64,000 nt of DNA from NCBI RefSeq assembly GCF_000204055.1, contig NW_006768766.1, positions 3,270,413 through 3,334,412 of the forward strand, written 5' to 3'. The stretch is from Melampsora larici-populina 98AG31 (Eukaryota > Basidiomycota > Pucciniomycetes > Pucciniales > Melampsoraceae). A model generated the notes under the pieces. That model was given only the letters and a program-made list of their open reading frames with translations. It was not told the DNA's origin and made no database searches. Both the position numbers and the translations under genes were made by a program. The stretch's first letter is position 1. Every line of letters starts with the position of its first letter. This document shows positions 36,612-47,092 of this stretch, in pieces.

Positions 36612-37734
36612 TACGGTGGCGCTAAGGTGCCACATGAGTCACTTCGTCAGAATTGACAAAATCAACCTTCCAAACCCCCAAAAAGGTCCGCTGACCAAGT
36701 GCCGACCCCGGCCGACCCTGTTTGCCGACCCTGTTTCACCAAATCATCAGATTCTCCATCAGATTTTCATCACCGACTTATCGACTTCAGCAGAGTAAAG
36801 AAAACGATAGATAGACTCGTTCAAGTACAATAAACTCCAAAATCAAGACGATAATGAAGGACCATAGGAGTAATAAAAGCAAACTTCATAGGAAAACAAC
36901 CTATATAAATTGAACCAATCAATTTCCTTTTACAATTTTAATCCTTTTATCCCATGGATACTTCTATCTCCCTTATTTTTGTCTTGAAAACTGCTTGTCT
37001 TCCTAGAACGCGAAGGTACTGACATAGCATCTTGGAATGTTAAAATACATCTTGGTCTTGTTTTTCAATTGATTTATGTAGTATGTATTTCTTTTAACAG
37101 TCTTAGTTTGTTTGGATGAGTTGATCCACTTTTGAACAATCCAATTTTATAGTGTCATTGCATCAAAAAACAACAAAAATTAAACAAATTGGACAGTTTT
37201 AACTTTCAAGTATCACTAGTAGTCTTTGAATTTGCTCTTTCGATTCAGTATGATGATTTGAAAATTTAATAATTTTGTACGTTATAAATTGTAATTTCTG
37301 AACATCGGAACAACGTAAAGAATTGAGATCGGTTTAAAGGAATCTAAAACTTGGAATAGAACCAATGATAAAGAACCGATCATAAAATAATTAGCAAAAT
37401 AGAACCAATGATAAAGAACCGATGATAAGATAATTAACCTTACTTTGAAACTTCCATTGATCCCATCCACTCGATGTTGATTGGAATAACCTTGAGGATT
37501 TGGTTAAGCATCGTCATTGAAGGTCTTTTGTGGTCTACTGTGAACCGTCTAATCGTTTGTTTAGAAGCGTTAAATGAAACAGGCTTGATGGAAGAATATC
37601 TGGATCTCCGAGTCGAGAGGGCAACGGGCCAAGCCGGGCCAGGGTCGGCATAGGCTTGGGAGGGTTTTTTTTAGGGGTAGTGAGGTCGATTTTGTCAATT
37701 CTGACGAGGTGACTCATGTGGCACCTTAGCGCCA

Positions 37735-40700
37735 ACACCTGACTTCAGCGCAGAACCGCGCAGAGTGGGCTAAACTGCGCAGCGTCCAAACTTTTGAAAA
37801 CATGCTCTGTCGCTGCGCAGCGCTGAGGGCGCAGTGACAAAAGAAACGATAACCCCAGCGGTGGGCAAAGGTGCAGTTCAGCACAGCGCAGTAACCTCAA
37901 AACTGCGGTAGGTAGGCCAAGATTCACAAGAGCGAGGTAGAGCGAGGTAGAGCGAGGTATTGTAAAATGGGGACAATCAGATTTTTGGGAGTTCCGAATC
38001 TGATGAGCTTACAGCGGAATAGAACAGTTTGAAGCGGAGTACGTAGAAGATCATTTTTGATTTGAATTGGAACATTGAAAAGTTTAAATCAATTAGAAGA
38101 TTAAAAGGGTTTTAAAGAACGTTCCGAAAATAAAACAATGATCAAAAGCAATTAAGAATGAGAGCAGAAAGAGGCCAAAGATGGCCGAGCATTCATTTGC
38201 TCGAGTCTTGGGCTTTCTTGTTCTTTTTCAAAGTCTTCACCAGTTTGTCTACAGCCACAACAGCTTTTCCAATTTCACCACCTGGATAAAAACCATGCTT
38301 GAGCCACTGACAGACGCCTACCGCGCGTTCGATCGTTCGTGAAACTAGACCACCACGACTGGTGGTACATATGTGAGCTGCTGTGCTGAAGGTCCTCTCA
38401 ACAGCGCAAGAAGTTCCAACACAACAGAGATAGTCTCTCGCAAGCCTAGCGAGCTTTGGGAAGTTCTTTTGATTGAACTGAGAAGATAGATTGATTGAGT
38501 ACCAGTAAGTGTGTGTATTAGGAAGAAGGAAGACTTACTCGCCACCATTCCAATATATCGCCTTTACAAGGGTATTTACCAGACATGTAAAGGTCAATCT
38601 CGTCATCGACAGAGAGTTTCAGACCCGCAGATGCATGGAAGGCACCTTTCTCTTCAAATGGGTCAGACTCCTCAGTCGGACCAAGTGTAGAATCAAGATT
38701 TTCATCTTGCTCTTCGCCATGTGGCTCTTCAAGGGATCCGAGTGTCTGACGAAAAAGTCGTTCAGCATTCATGGCGTATTCAGGATACTGTTTGGTGAAG
38801 AAAGTGAGACGGAAGTTCGGGTTGAGTATGGTTGCCAATATGATGGGGTCGCAGTGTAACGCTTCGGTTTGGTACAGTCGCAGCTTGCTAGTCATCGTGG
38901 TTATCATTGATGAGATGCTTGGATGAGGTGTCGCAGTCTTCTTTGCGGTCAATAAGCTGATTACAGTGGAGTATTGGAAGAGCACCGATCCCGCGGTTGG
39001 TCCGTCTATTTCCATCTTCTTGGTGGAACGAAGAAAAATCTACACATTGACCAAGAGAGATACAAAGTCAATATTCCCTACTTGGAGCAAAAGAAACTTG
39101 ATGTGTACCTTGAGAACACTGTTCAGTGCCTCGACTGCCTTCCACTCATCGGGAGATATAGTGATCCCTTCGTAATACCCTTCTTGATCAGATGTGATCA
39201 TGAAATTGATAACCTAAGGATGGCAATTGGAACAGAGAAGAGCAATGAAATAATCAATACATTTCCATTTGTAGAATTCGACTATGTACTTACCTGCTTT
39301 GCTTCACAACAGCGCGACTGGGCATCGTACCAGATGTTCCACCGCTGGCCATGAGCCCCGATCAGTCCAGGGCCCTTATAAGAGAGTTGGAGTGCTGAGT
39401 TCTGAAAATGATTGATACGAGGAGCACTTGATGTGATCAACTTGTTGATCCTTCGAATCTAGGAAAAGATGATTGATCAAATCATTATCAAACATATGTA
39501 GTGGTGGGATACAGATCGAAGGGGGTTTACCTTGGTGAGAGCACGTGGTAGAAGATCGGCTTCTGGATCTTGTGTTTTGTAGTCGGGGCCTTCATCTTCT
39601 TCATTGCTCTCGGCGTCTTCATCACGAGCTAAATCTGTGATTGGATTCACATCAGTAAGATCCTCTGCGCCAGAAACTTCGTTGTCCTTGTCCTCGAGTA
39701 TAGTACCGTCCGAGAGCACTATCTTTGGGGGTGGTAAGCTGTCATCAGGCAAGAGTAAATAAAGTCTCTTTCCACAAGGGGCTGAGGGTTTTGTTTGGCC
39801 GGATCCAAAGCCAATCGTGTCCAATCCAGCCTTGACTGTGAGAGCCAATTTATGACAATAACATCGTATCTGATTTCGACTTGAGTTCCAATAGACAGGA
39901 TCATCCGCATTCTTGAACATCTTTTCTAATTCTTTGGCTAAAAGAGGATTGCTTGATCCTGAGTCCGTTGTTTGAGAAACCATGTGTGACACGAAACCAA
40001 GGTAAGCTTTTTATCGAGTCAAAAAAACATCATTGATATGAAAGAATGGAAAGAACATATCTTTTTATGTAGTCCATGCCGTATCAGGAAACGTCCTACA
40101 GGGCGTGCGAGTAAAACTCCATAATGATTCCACGCTACAAGCTTAAGGGTCAAATGAACCATATGAAAATGAAAATCTTTGTCAATATATGACACAGCCA
40201 CACCAATGAATGCTCGCTTTCCACCCTTTGTGGTCCAAACATCATGAACTACACAGATTTTGGATGATAGATCCTGGGAAACGAAGCCAAAGTCAAAGCC
40301 AAACAAGATCAACATCAGTTACACAATCAAGTGATCATATAGATCGAGCAAAACTTATCACCTGAAGAGTCTTGATCAGCTTGTGGTGGAACTCCTCAAA
40401 GTAGTCCATCGCCTTCCAAGCTGCCCACAAAGCCGTCCATAGCTTGGCTGATGGATTGCACAGCGCAAATGCAGCCTGAAGATACGGATCTTCCATACGT
40501 AGCCAAGGAATGCAGTTGCGAAGAAGCCATAGAACTAATATGATGTTGAGTAACGAAACTGAGAACTTTGGTAGATCAAGGAAACCATCAAGTGTGTGAT
40601 TCTTCTGAACTTCTTCCTCAGCTTCGGCACGTGCTAACTCCGCCTGCTTGTCCTGCCAGGTTGGTGGGAGATTTGCCCCAGCCTCGACTGCCCGGTGGCG

Positions 40701-42012
40701 TTGTTTACAGTGATTGCGATTGAGATCACCATCTCGATGGCCAAGAAGATTCCAACGGCTTTTGCGGCCATCGGTGTATGCATTACCACACCACAAGCAT
40801 TCACGGCACCTAGGTGGTTCGTTTTCTTTCTAAAGGATTTGTCAGATTAGATTTCTTGACAACCACGTAATTGAAACACTTCTACTTACTTGCTTTGGTC
40901 CATGTATAAGCTCCTTTCCAAAGTAGAGATTAATTGAATCAAATCCCTGTTCACCAGACTTGGTTTCGCCTTGAAACTCAATTTCTGAATCTTGGTCGGG
41001 GTCAATATTATCAGGAAGTTTATATAAAGTCTAATAGTACCATATAGTAGTCAGTCATGTGATGAATTTGTAATGAAACGATCAGACTTACATGTTTTTT
41101 CTTCCCACTTTTGGTTTTGGTTTTGGTCAAGGTTGAGGTTGAGGACTTTGAGGCTTTAGGCACTTGTCGAGTTCGTTTACCATCGGTTTGGGATGGTGTA
41201 CTATTGAAAGAATTCTCTCCTGGCTCTTCATCTTCAACTTCTTCCTCCTCAACTTCCAATTCCTGATTATCTTTGTTGGGGTCGAAATTTTCATCATCTG
41301 AGTCTCCATCAACTACAACAACTGATGCTATATTATTAATTTGTGATTGAGTTTGATTAAGAAAACTAGTATTTGCACGCTTTGCAGACTTTGTGAAGGG
41401 GTTGGACTGAGATGACAAAGTGGAAGACTTGGGTTTCTTTGAAAGTGGAGCTTTTGATTTCTTAGAAAGGGGTCTACGTAAAGTCATTTTGAGATAATAT
41501 GATATATCTAAACAAAGATAGTGGCTAGAGATTTATTTGATAATTCAGAAGGTGGTGGTCTATCGAGCAAAAGTGAGAGGAATTTGAGGTGAGGAAGATC
41601 TCATGAAAGAGCAAGAGAGCGTGAGTGAAGGAGGAGACATCAAGAGACATTTCCCAACTCTCATTTTTCTCCCTATGTAATAGAGTTTTGGAGGATATTG
41701 GGGTAATATTGGACAAGATTCTAGCCCAATGGATAATGGATGGGGCCCAAAAATTGTCTAATGTATCAATATCTTTAGCGTTGTTTATGTACATATTGTA
41801 CTCTGCTTTAATGTTGCAATGTAGCGCAGGGGGCGCAGTTTTGATCAATCCCATAGCCACTGTGGTGCAAAAATGTGCAGTGGTCAAAATCAGAAAACCC
41901 ACTACGCTGGGGGTAGGCGCAGTGGGGAAAATTCTCAAAATCCCCGGCGCTTGGCCACAGCGCATGCGCAGACTGCGGCGCGCAGGGTGCGCTGGAAGTC
42001 AACCGTTGTTAA
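37735..42012 (-). mobile_element. Apparently intact hAT transposon
   Basis: 4278 bp bounded by an 8-bp duplication TAGCGCCA (37727-37734 and 42013-42020), the size expected for hAT. Imperfect terminal repeats share TGACTTC(C)AGCGCA. Both subterminal zones are GC-rich and crowded with GCGCAG motifs in either orientation (37750-37920 and 41820-41995), as typical for transposase binding in hAT elements. A 10-bp motif, AGAGCGAGGT, is repeated three times at 37929-37958. Confidence 0.85.
38193..41487 (-). CDS. hAT family transposase
   Basis: Nine exons, all phases consistent: 41487-41092, 41030-40890, 40829-40362, 40273-40057, 40006-39531, 39458-39294, 39213-39109, 39039-38539, 38477-38193; 917 residues with no internal stop. 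The N-terminus is basic/acidic and disordered. A BED-like zinc finger follows (CRECLWCGNAY...HCKQRH). The RNase H-like catalytic core includes VHDVWTTKGGKRAFIG (first Asp), SQTTDSGSSNP (second Asp) and IRCYCHKLAL. The C-terminal dimerisation domain is well kept: FPKLARLARDYLCCVGTSCA followed by VERTFSTA. This transposase cuts and pastes its own element. The lack of lesions suggests recent activity. Confidence 0.9.
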
Positions 42013-42276
42013 TAGCGCCACCGTAGTTTGGGCTGCAACCAACAAGACCTTTTCAACCAAGCAAGTTTTTATACAGTTGTTATCATCAAGACCCAACCAC
42101 AGAAATACCCGCAACAGCCCCGGAGCCGGCCCCGGTCCGAAATGTTGGGCAGTTGTGACCAGCGATATCTGGTGTATTTTTGTACCCAAGATTTCCGTTC
42201 GAGACCTTCCCCACCTCACATCATATCACTTCACACGCTCAAAACCCACCGAATCGGCCTTAACTGAAGCTTGAAG

Positions 42277-43272
42277 ATGCCGAAGAAAAGCAACACATCA
42301 CGTGCTCAAAAAAAACGGTGGAAAGCCCACAGGATCGCCCAAAGCATGACCAAACTTACAGCGATCCCTCCGACCTCTTCCGGAAACCCATCAGAAAGCC
42401 CTTTCTCACTTGATTTAACGCAAAACGGTGCTGAAATCGACCTTATAATCGAATCACAATCTTCTTCCGTTTTCGATTCATCGACTCTTACCATGGATTC
42501 CGATTTTGATTCATCTCAGACTCTTACCACCAGTTCCGTTTGTGATTCTTCATCTCAGACTCTTATCAGTTCCTTTCTTGATCCTTCATCTCAGACTCTT
42601 ATGAGTTCTGTTCTTGATCCTTCATCTCAGACTCTTATGAGTTCCGTTTATGATTCTTCATCTCAGACTGTTATGAGTTCCGTTTTTGATTCATCTCAGA
42701 CTCTTATCAATTCTGTTTTTGATTCATCTCAGACTCTTATCAATTCCGTTCTTGATTCATCTCAGACTGTTACGCTCAATTCCGTTCTTGATTCATCTCC
42801 AACTCTTACGCTCAATTCCGTTCTTGGTTCATCTCAGACTCTTACGATCAATTCCGTTCTTGATTCATCTCAGACTCTTACCAATGATAAGTTACAATCC
42901 GAAAATGATCGCTCTTTGCCAACTCCACCTCCTTCCTTTTCTAATCATCCACCAGAGCCTTATTGGCTTCCAATTGATATTAATTATGAAACCGAGGAGG
43001 ACGACTTAGATCCTTTAGAGATGCATCTGTATGCTCAAAACGAAGTTGCTGACTCATCTGACGAAGAACAACTCAATCAAGAACTTGTCAAACACATCTT
43101 TTACCCTGTCTTCACTCAAAAGAGTCCACCAGAATCTACTCTCAGTCTTGGAAAGCGAAAAACGAAAACAGGAGTGCTCTTGAAAGGATACAAGAAGCCT
43201 CGATTTCAACCTGGAAGCGCCAAGGGTAAACCTGCTCTAGAGTCGAAACATCCACTCTCTCAATTCACTTTT
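42277..43272 (+). CDS. Hypothetical protein with 11 SSQTL-type repeats, 3' end lost to insertion
   Basis: ATG 42277 begins MPKKSNTSRAQKKRWKAHR, a basic stretch. It is followed (about 42500-42895) by eleven tandem 11-12 residue units of the form DSSQTL(M/I)(S/N)SV(L/F), then an acidic Pro-rich region and KRKTKTGVLLKGYKKPRFQP. The frame runs to 43431, but from about 43273 it reads into the palindrome array at the edge of YR copy 2 and becomes hydrophobic nonsense. I infer the native C-terminus was displaced. No known domain. The start is the first ATG; the preceding TTG is in frame but unlikely. Confidence 0.5.
42500..42895 (+). repeat. 33-36 bp coding tandem repeat
   Basis: Eleven units around TCATCTCAGACTCTTA encode the SSQTL repeats. 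Units are similar but not identical, so the array is not brand new. Confidence 0.85.
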
Positions 43273-43578
43273 GGTTTACATGTTTTACCCATGTATAGAT
43301 TTTTCATCACTTTAAATAGTGATAGAAAAGGTTGCATTTATCTTATCACCCCTTGGGTGATTGTGGTATATAACCACCTGAGATTGGTGATTTTCTTTCA
43401 CCATCCTTGCCCTTACCTTGCCTCGTGGTGAGGTAAGGGCTGTGTGGGAAAGCGCGCGGAGCGAGCATCTAATTTGGTTTTATCAAACCAAGTCTATGGT
43501 TTGACAAACCCAAGATCATGGTTTACTAAACCAACAATTTGGTTTAGTTAACCAAAGTCGGTGGTTTATGAAACCCCC
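43273..43578. repeat. Array of ~11 consecutive short palindromes
   Basis: In order: TACATG..CATGTA, ATCACT..AGTGAT, ATCACCC..GGGTGAT, GTGGTATATAACCAC, CACC..GGTG, CCTTACCT..AGGTAAGG, TTGGTTTTATCAAACCAA, GGTTTGACAAACC, GGTTTACTAAACC, TTGGTTTAGTTAACCAA, GGTTTATGAAACC. The last five share a GGTTT-loop-AAACC stem. It lies at the 3' side of YR copy 2. Confidence 0.8.
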
Positions 43579-43839
43579 AACTGCCTTGCCCGTTTAGCTG
43601 CTCTTTCCTGTTTGGCTTCTGGTAGTAAGACGGGGTTGTTCGTTGTCCCTTCTTCCGAGAGTGGTATGGGCTTGTCATGCCGTTCTTGGCCTGGCGGACA
43701 AACCCTCTTACTGCATGACGGGGGATCTACGGGATCTACGTACTACCTTCCGGGAACTTCCCTGTGTGTACCACCGAAACCTTGTGTTTCTTTTGTACAT
43801 GGTTCTCGTGTAAATCGGTATTTCCAACGAGGGAAGTTT

Positions 43840-44916
43840 TTAATTAATCAATCTTATCGTATCTAAAAACAGCTTCGTTGCCTGTATCTCCTCCGTGGAG
43901 AAATTCTTAATGTATCTCCTGAAGCATTCAGACTTCCATCTTCCCACTTTCCTTATTGTCTTTTCCGATGTGCCTAAGTTCGCTCTTAAAGAGGCTCCTC
44001 CTACCCGGAAGGAGTGGCCGGACCATTTGTCTAAAGCCGTTTTCCCCCAAACTTTTTCCACATGATTTATAAAGATTCTCTTTGTCAAAACTCCGCCTCC
44101 TGTTTGAAAAACGAAGGAATCTTGTCCTTTCATCGGATTCGCGCGTAAGATTCTTTCTAATGCTTTCACCGGGTCTAATACTGACGGCTGTGAATGTAAA
44201 TTAATAACTTGAATTTCATTTGGGGCTGCTGTTTTTCCTTTCCTTAGATGCAACTTCGCCCACTTCCCCGTTCGTGATTCTCCGAATTCTACATGATGAT
44301 TTAGTAAGGCGCCGTCCTTCTTTCCAGTTCTGAAGATTTCTCCTAAGCGTAACATACCCCAAAAGGCTACAATGCTGATGTCGGCGACTAAACTTTGCAC
44401 TTCTGATTTTCCGTGTAGTGTAACGAGTAGATTGTAAAGCTGTTGGACTGTTACAGGTTTCTTGCTCAATTCCAAGACCTCCCCTTCTTCTTCTCGTTTG
44501 GTTGCTCTGAGTAGCATTTTGATTATCTCCGAATCAACCTCGATCTTCTGCAAGTGTCTTACGACGTGCCAAGCGTTAATCCCATCGATATACTTGTCAA
44601 TGGTTTTTGCTGTGATGGGTTTCTTAGGCGGGTTTGGTAAGTCGACTTTCGTTCTTCCAGCCCAAGTTATAAAGTTGTAGATTTGTCGTTTGCTGATCGG
44701 TCTTTTTTCATTGAATGTCTTTCCTGTCGACTCGATGAACGCTATAAACTTTGATAGGCCTGAAGAGTAACCCGCAAGTGTCGACTTTGCCCAACTTCCA
44801 ATTGCCAAGTGTGCCCCTGGTTTCGAAGCTTTGTTGGCTGCCCTTCCGAAGTGACCGGGTGCGTCGTATGGGCGGTTCAAACGATTGGTTTGTTTCACTC
44901 GCTTCTGCGGGGGCAT
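43840..44916 (-). CDS. Tyrosine recombinase of YR retroelement copy 2
   Basis: Intact frame of 358 residues from ATG 44916 (MPPQKRVKQ); the longer frame starting at 44955 uses GTG. The enzyme integrates the reverse-transcribed circular intermediate by site-specific recombination. The N-terminal SAM-like/core-binding region includes GSWAKSTLAGYSSGLSKF and IYNFITWAGRTK. The catalytic domain includes AFWGMLRLGEIFR (first Arg), KLHLRKGKT (Lys turn), WSGHSFRVGGAS (HxxR), GRWKSE (His/Trp position) and FRRYIK (catalytic Tyr). It is the best-preserved copy of this enzyme in the window. Confidence 0.9.
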   Translation of the reverse strand: MPPQKRVKQTNRLNRPYDAPGHFGRAANKASKPGAHLAIGSWAKSTLAGYSSGLSKFIAFIESTGKTFNEKRPISKRQIYNFITWAGRTKVDLPNPPKKPITAKTIDKYIDGINAWHVVRHLQKIEVDSEIIKMLLRATKREEEGEVLELSKKPVTVQQLYNLLVTLHGKSEVQSLVADISIVAFWGMLRLGEIFRTGKKDGALLNHHVEFGESRTGKWAKLHLRKGKTAAPNEIQVINLHSQPSVLDPVKALERILRANPMKGQDSFVFQTGGGVLTKRIFINHVEKVWGKTALDKWSGHSFRVGGASLRANLGTSEKTIRKVGRWKSECFRRYIKNFSTEEIQATKLFLDTIRLIN

Positions 44917-45212
44917 GGTCTTGGTGAGGAAGTTTTGTGGGTTATGCTGGATCACAGACGTTCGGGAGATGGAGTTTTCCGTAACTAATCTCCTGTCTCT
45001 TTCTTTGTTTGAAACTCACAACTCCTCGGTCAGTCTTCCAGTCCCTCTCGCGGCGGAGACTTTCTGCATCCCCTTTGGGAAACTCGCTTTTGAACGAATC
45101 TTTGTTATCAACGCGTAATAACACGTCGTCGCGTCACTTACAATCGCCGTTTCTTTTAGAATGGCTTCTCACATTATTTTTATATCTCAAGGTATTCCTG
45201 GAATTCCTTTGT

Positions 45213-47005
45213 TCACATTTGTTCCAAAAATTCGCGGAGGTCACTAGGCAAGTCTATCCACAAATTATCTGACTTCTTTTTCCTTGAAATCTTACCTCTT
45301 GATAACGCGTCTGCCGCGTTATCTGCAGAGATTACTCTTTTTGCTGATATAGCGTATTGTTTTTCGAGTAGCCTTTCCTGGATTATCTTCCACTCTGTGT
45401 TTACCAACGAATCTCTCGATTTTCCGTTAACCACCACATTTTCTGTCACCGTATTGTCGGTGAGTACTAGGTAATTCTTGCCTTCCACCAATTCCAAACT
45501 TTCTATCATGAGCAAACCTATTCTGACTGCCACGGTTTCCGCCCAGGCAATCCCTCTTTTGTCACCATTCGAGTTTGCTCCTGTCCAACCGGTTTTTAAC
45601 TTAAATTGGGACCACCGCTTTCCAATAATCACACCTATTCCGTAGGAGGTGGAAGCATCGCCTACCCACCCCACATTTCGAACTTCAGGTTTCGGAATTA
45701 CACGCAACGGGTTTGCCTTTTCCAGCGTTTCCAACCAAATTCTCAAATCGTCTCGAACCTCCTGTGGGATCGATCTTAACGCATAACGATTCCCCCAACT
45801 TTTTAACATCCTATACGTTGCCGACGTGTAGACTCTCATTTGAGGGAAGACAAATGTTATGTGGTTTAAACGCCCTACCAGGACCTCCGTATTTTTAAAT
45901 GATTGCTTGCCTTCTCGTGCGTATTCTTTTATTTGATCCATACGTAATTCTATCTTCTCCGCTGGAAGTCTAACAGTTTTATTTTCGCCGTTCCAGATAA
46001 AACCTAAGTACTTTTGCTCAAATTCAAACTCCTTCCACTTTTTCTCGTTCGTCTCCACTCCCATGGCTTGGCTTGCTAATGCTACGTCTCGCATTGTAGT
46101 TGGGTTCGAGCCGTCTGCGGGTTTCACAAATAAAGTGTCATCCACCCATCTAAAACCTTGAAGTAAGTCGAATTTCTTATCTCTTTCCATGCCTCTGCAG
46201 CTTCTCCAAAGGTACCGCAGCCTCCCACGCCTCCGAATTGAATTCTGGTATCTACATAAACTCTATTCTGAAAGTCTAAAACCATTAAAAATCGCCACTG
46301 ATCCATTGCGACTGGTATTTGTGTGTAGGCCTTTGCCCAGTCAAATACCCCTAGGACTACTTTGCCATTGTGCGTTGTAAAAAACCAGGCTACCGTCTTG
46401 AAGTTGTCCCAGGTAGTCTCGAAATCGTCTTTATCTACTCGTAAGTTTACCGATTCAATCTCTGGATCATTTTTAGGGTAAGAAAGATTACTGATTGGTC
46501 GAAATGAACCATCCCCGTTTATGACGGCTCCTAAAGGATTAGTACGGAAGAAACCTATTTGTTGGTAAGCTTCTTCTTGTGTCCATGGGCCGAACATTCT
46601 TCCTCGTTCCACTTCCAACTTGAAATTTTCTTCTATTTTTTCTTTTGCTTTTAATGCAGACTTGTGATTTTCTGGACAAAAGAATCTTACACCTTTCACA
46701 TAAGCGTTTCTTATTCCCTGGTCGAAGCCTTGCTCGAAGCCTTTGATTATGTGCGCGTACTTCCGCTCTAACCTGTAAGTTCTCAATTCTTTCTTCCACA
46801 CTTCCAGGTTCATTTCGCAGGAAGGTCTTTTCGGCCACACTCTACCTCGCCTTACTTTCTCTGCTTCTACTCTGGTCCCGCTTTCAGGGTCTTCTACACG
46901 TGAGTCAAGCAATTCAGGCAAAGAAGGTGACTTTTTCTGGCAAGGGAAAGGTTCGGGGACAAGGTTTGACACTGGGATCATTGGCTCTGGGGATCTTAAT
47001 GGCAC
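45213..47005 (-). pseudogene. Reverse transcriptase-RNase H of YR copy 2, one frameshift
   Basis: Two overlapping frames (47005-46124 and 46190-45213) together cover the whole RT and RNase H. RT blocks: GRMFGPWTQEE, GAVINGDGSFRPISNLSYP, VFDWAKAYTQIP (motif A), FGGVGGCGTFGEA (motif B) and FRWVDDTLF (motif C, VDD instead of YxDD). The frame switches between motifs B and C, near 46175-46195, where GEAAEAW in one frame continues as DKKFDLLQGFRWVDD in the other. RNase H: VGDAS, AWAETVA, LTDN and SADNAAD keep the D-E-D-D set. The first ATG of the 5' frame is at 46981; 47005 is GTG. One indel probably inactivates it; programmed frameshifting is less likely at this position. Confidence 0.8.
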
Positions 47006-47092
47006 GAAACGGTTTTAAACGTTAGCATTCCTCGTAAGTTATGCACTTGTCTCATCGACATTCCATTGCAATCACGGTACAGATCCATTAGC

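Larger units (their letters stand above)
36612..42025. mobile_element. Inverted-repeat DNA element, split by a hAT insertion
   Basis: The left terminal repeat starts TACGGTGGCGCTAAGG at 36612 and continues GTGCCACATGAGTCAC and CGTCAGAATTGACAAAATC. Its inverted partner lies at 37734 reading leftwards, but the outermost bases are missing there. They are found again at 42013-42025 (TAGCGCCACCGTA), beyond the hAT element. Removing the hAT and one target copy gives a perfect match to the left end. GTTTGG flanks both ends (36606-36611 and 42026-42031). The element without the hAT is about 1.13 kb, has ~60-bp repeats and no gene. Confidence 0.75.

Noticed and set aside
43273..43578. CRISPR-like array
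   Set aside because: Units are palindromes of different sequence with irregular spacing and no unique spacers; the genome is fungal.
43561..43866. 101-codon plus-strand open frame
   Set aside because: Lies in the 3' region of YR copy 2 on the opposite strand and starts inside the palindrome array; no recognisable features.
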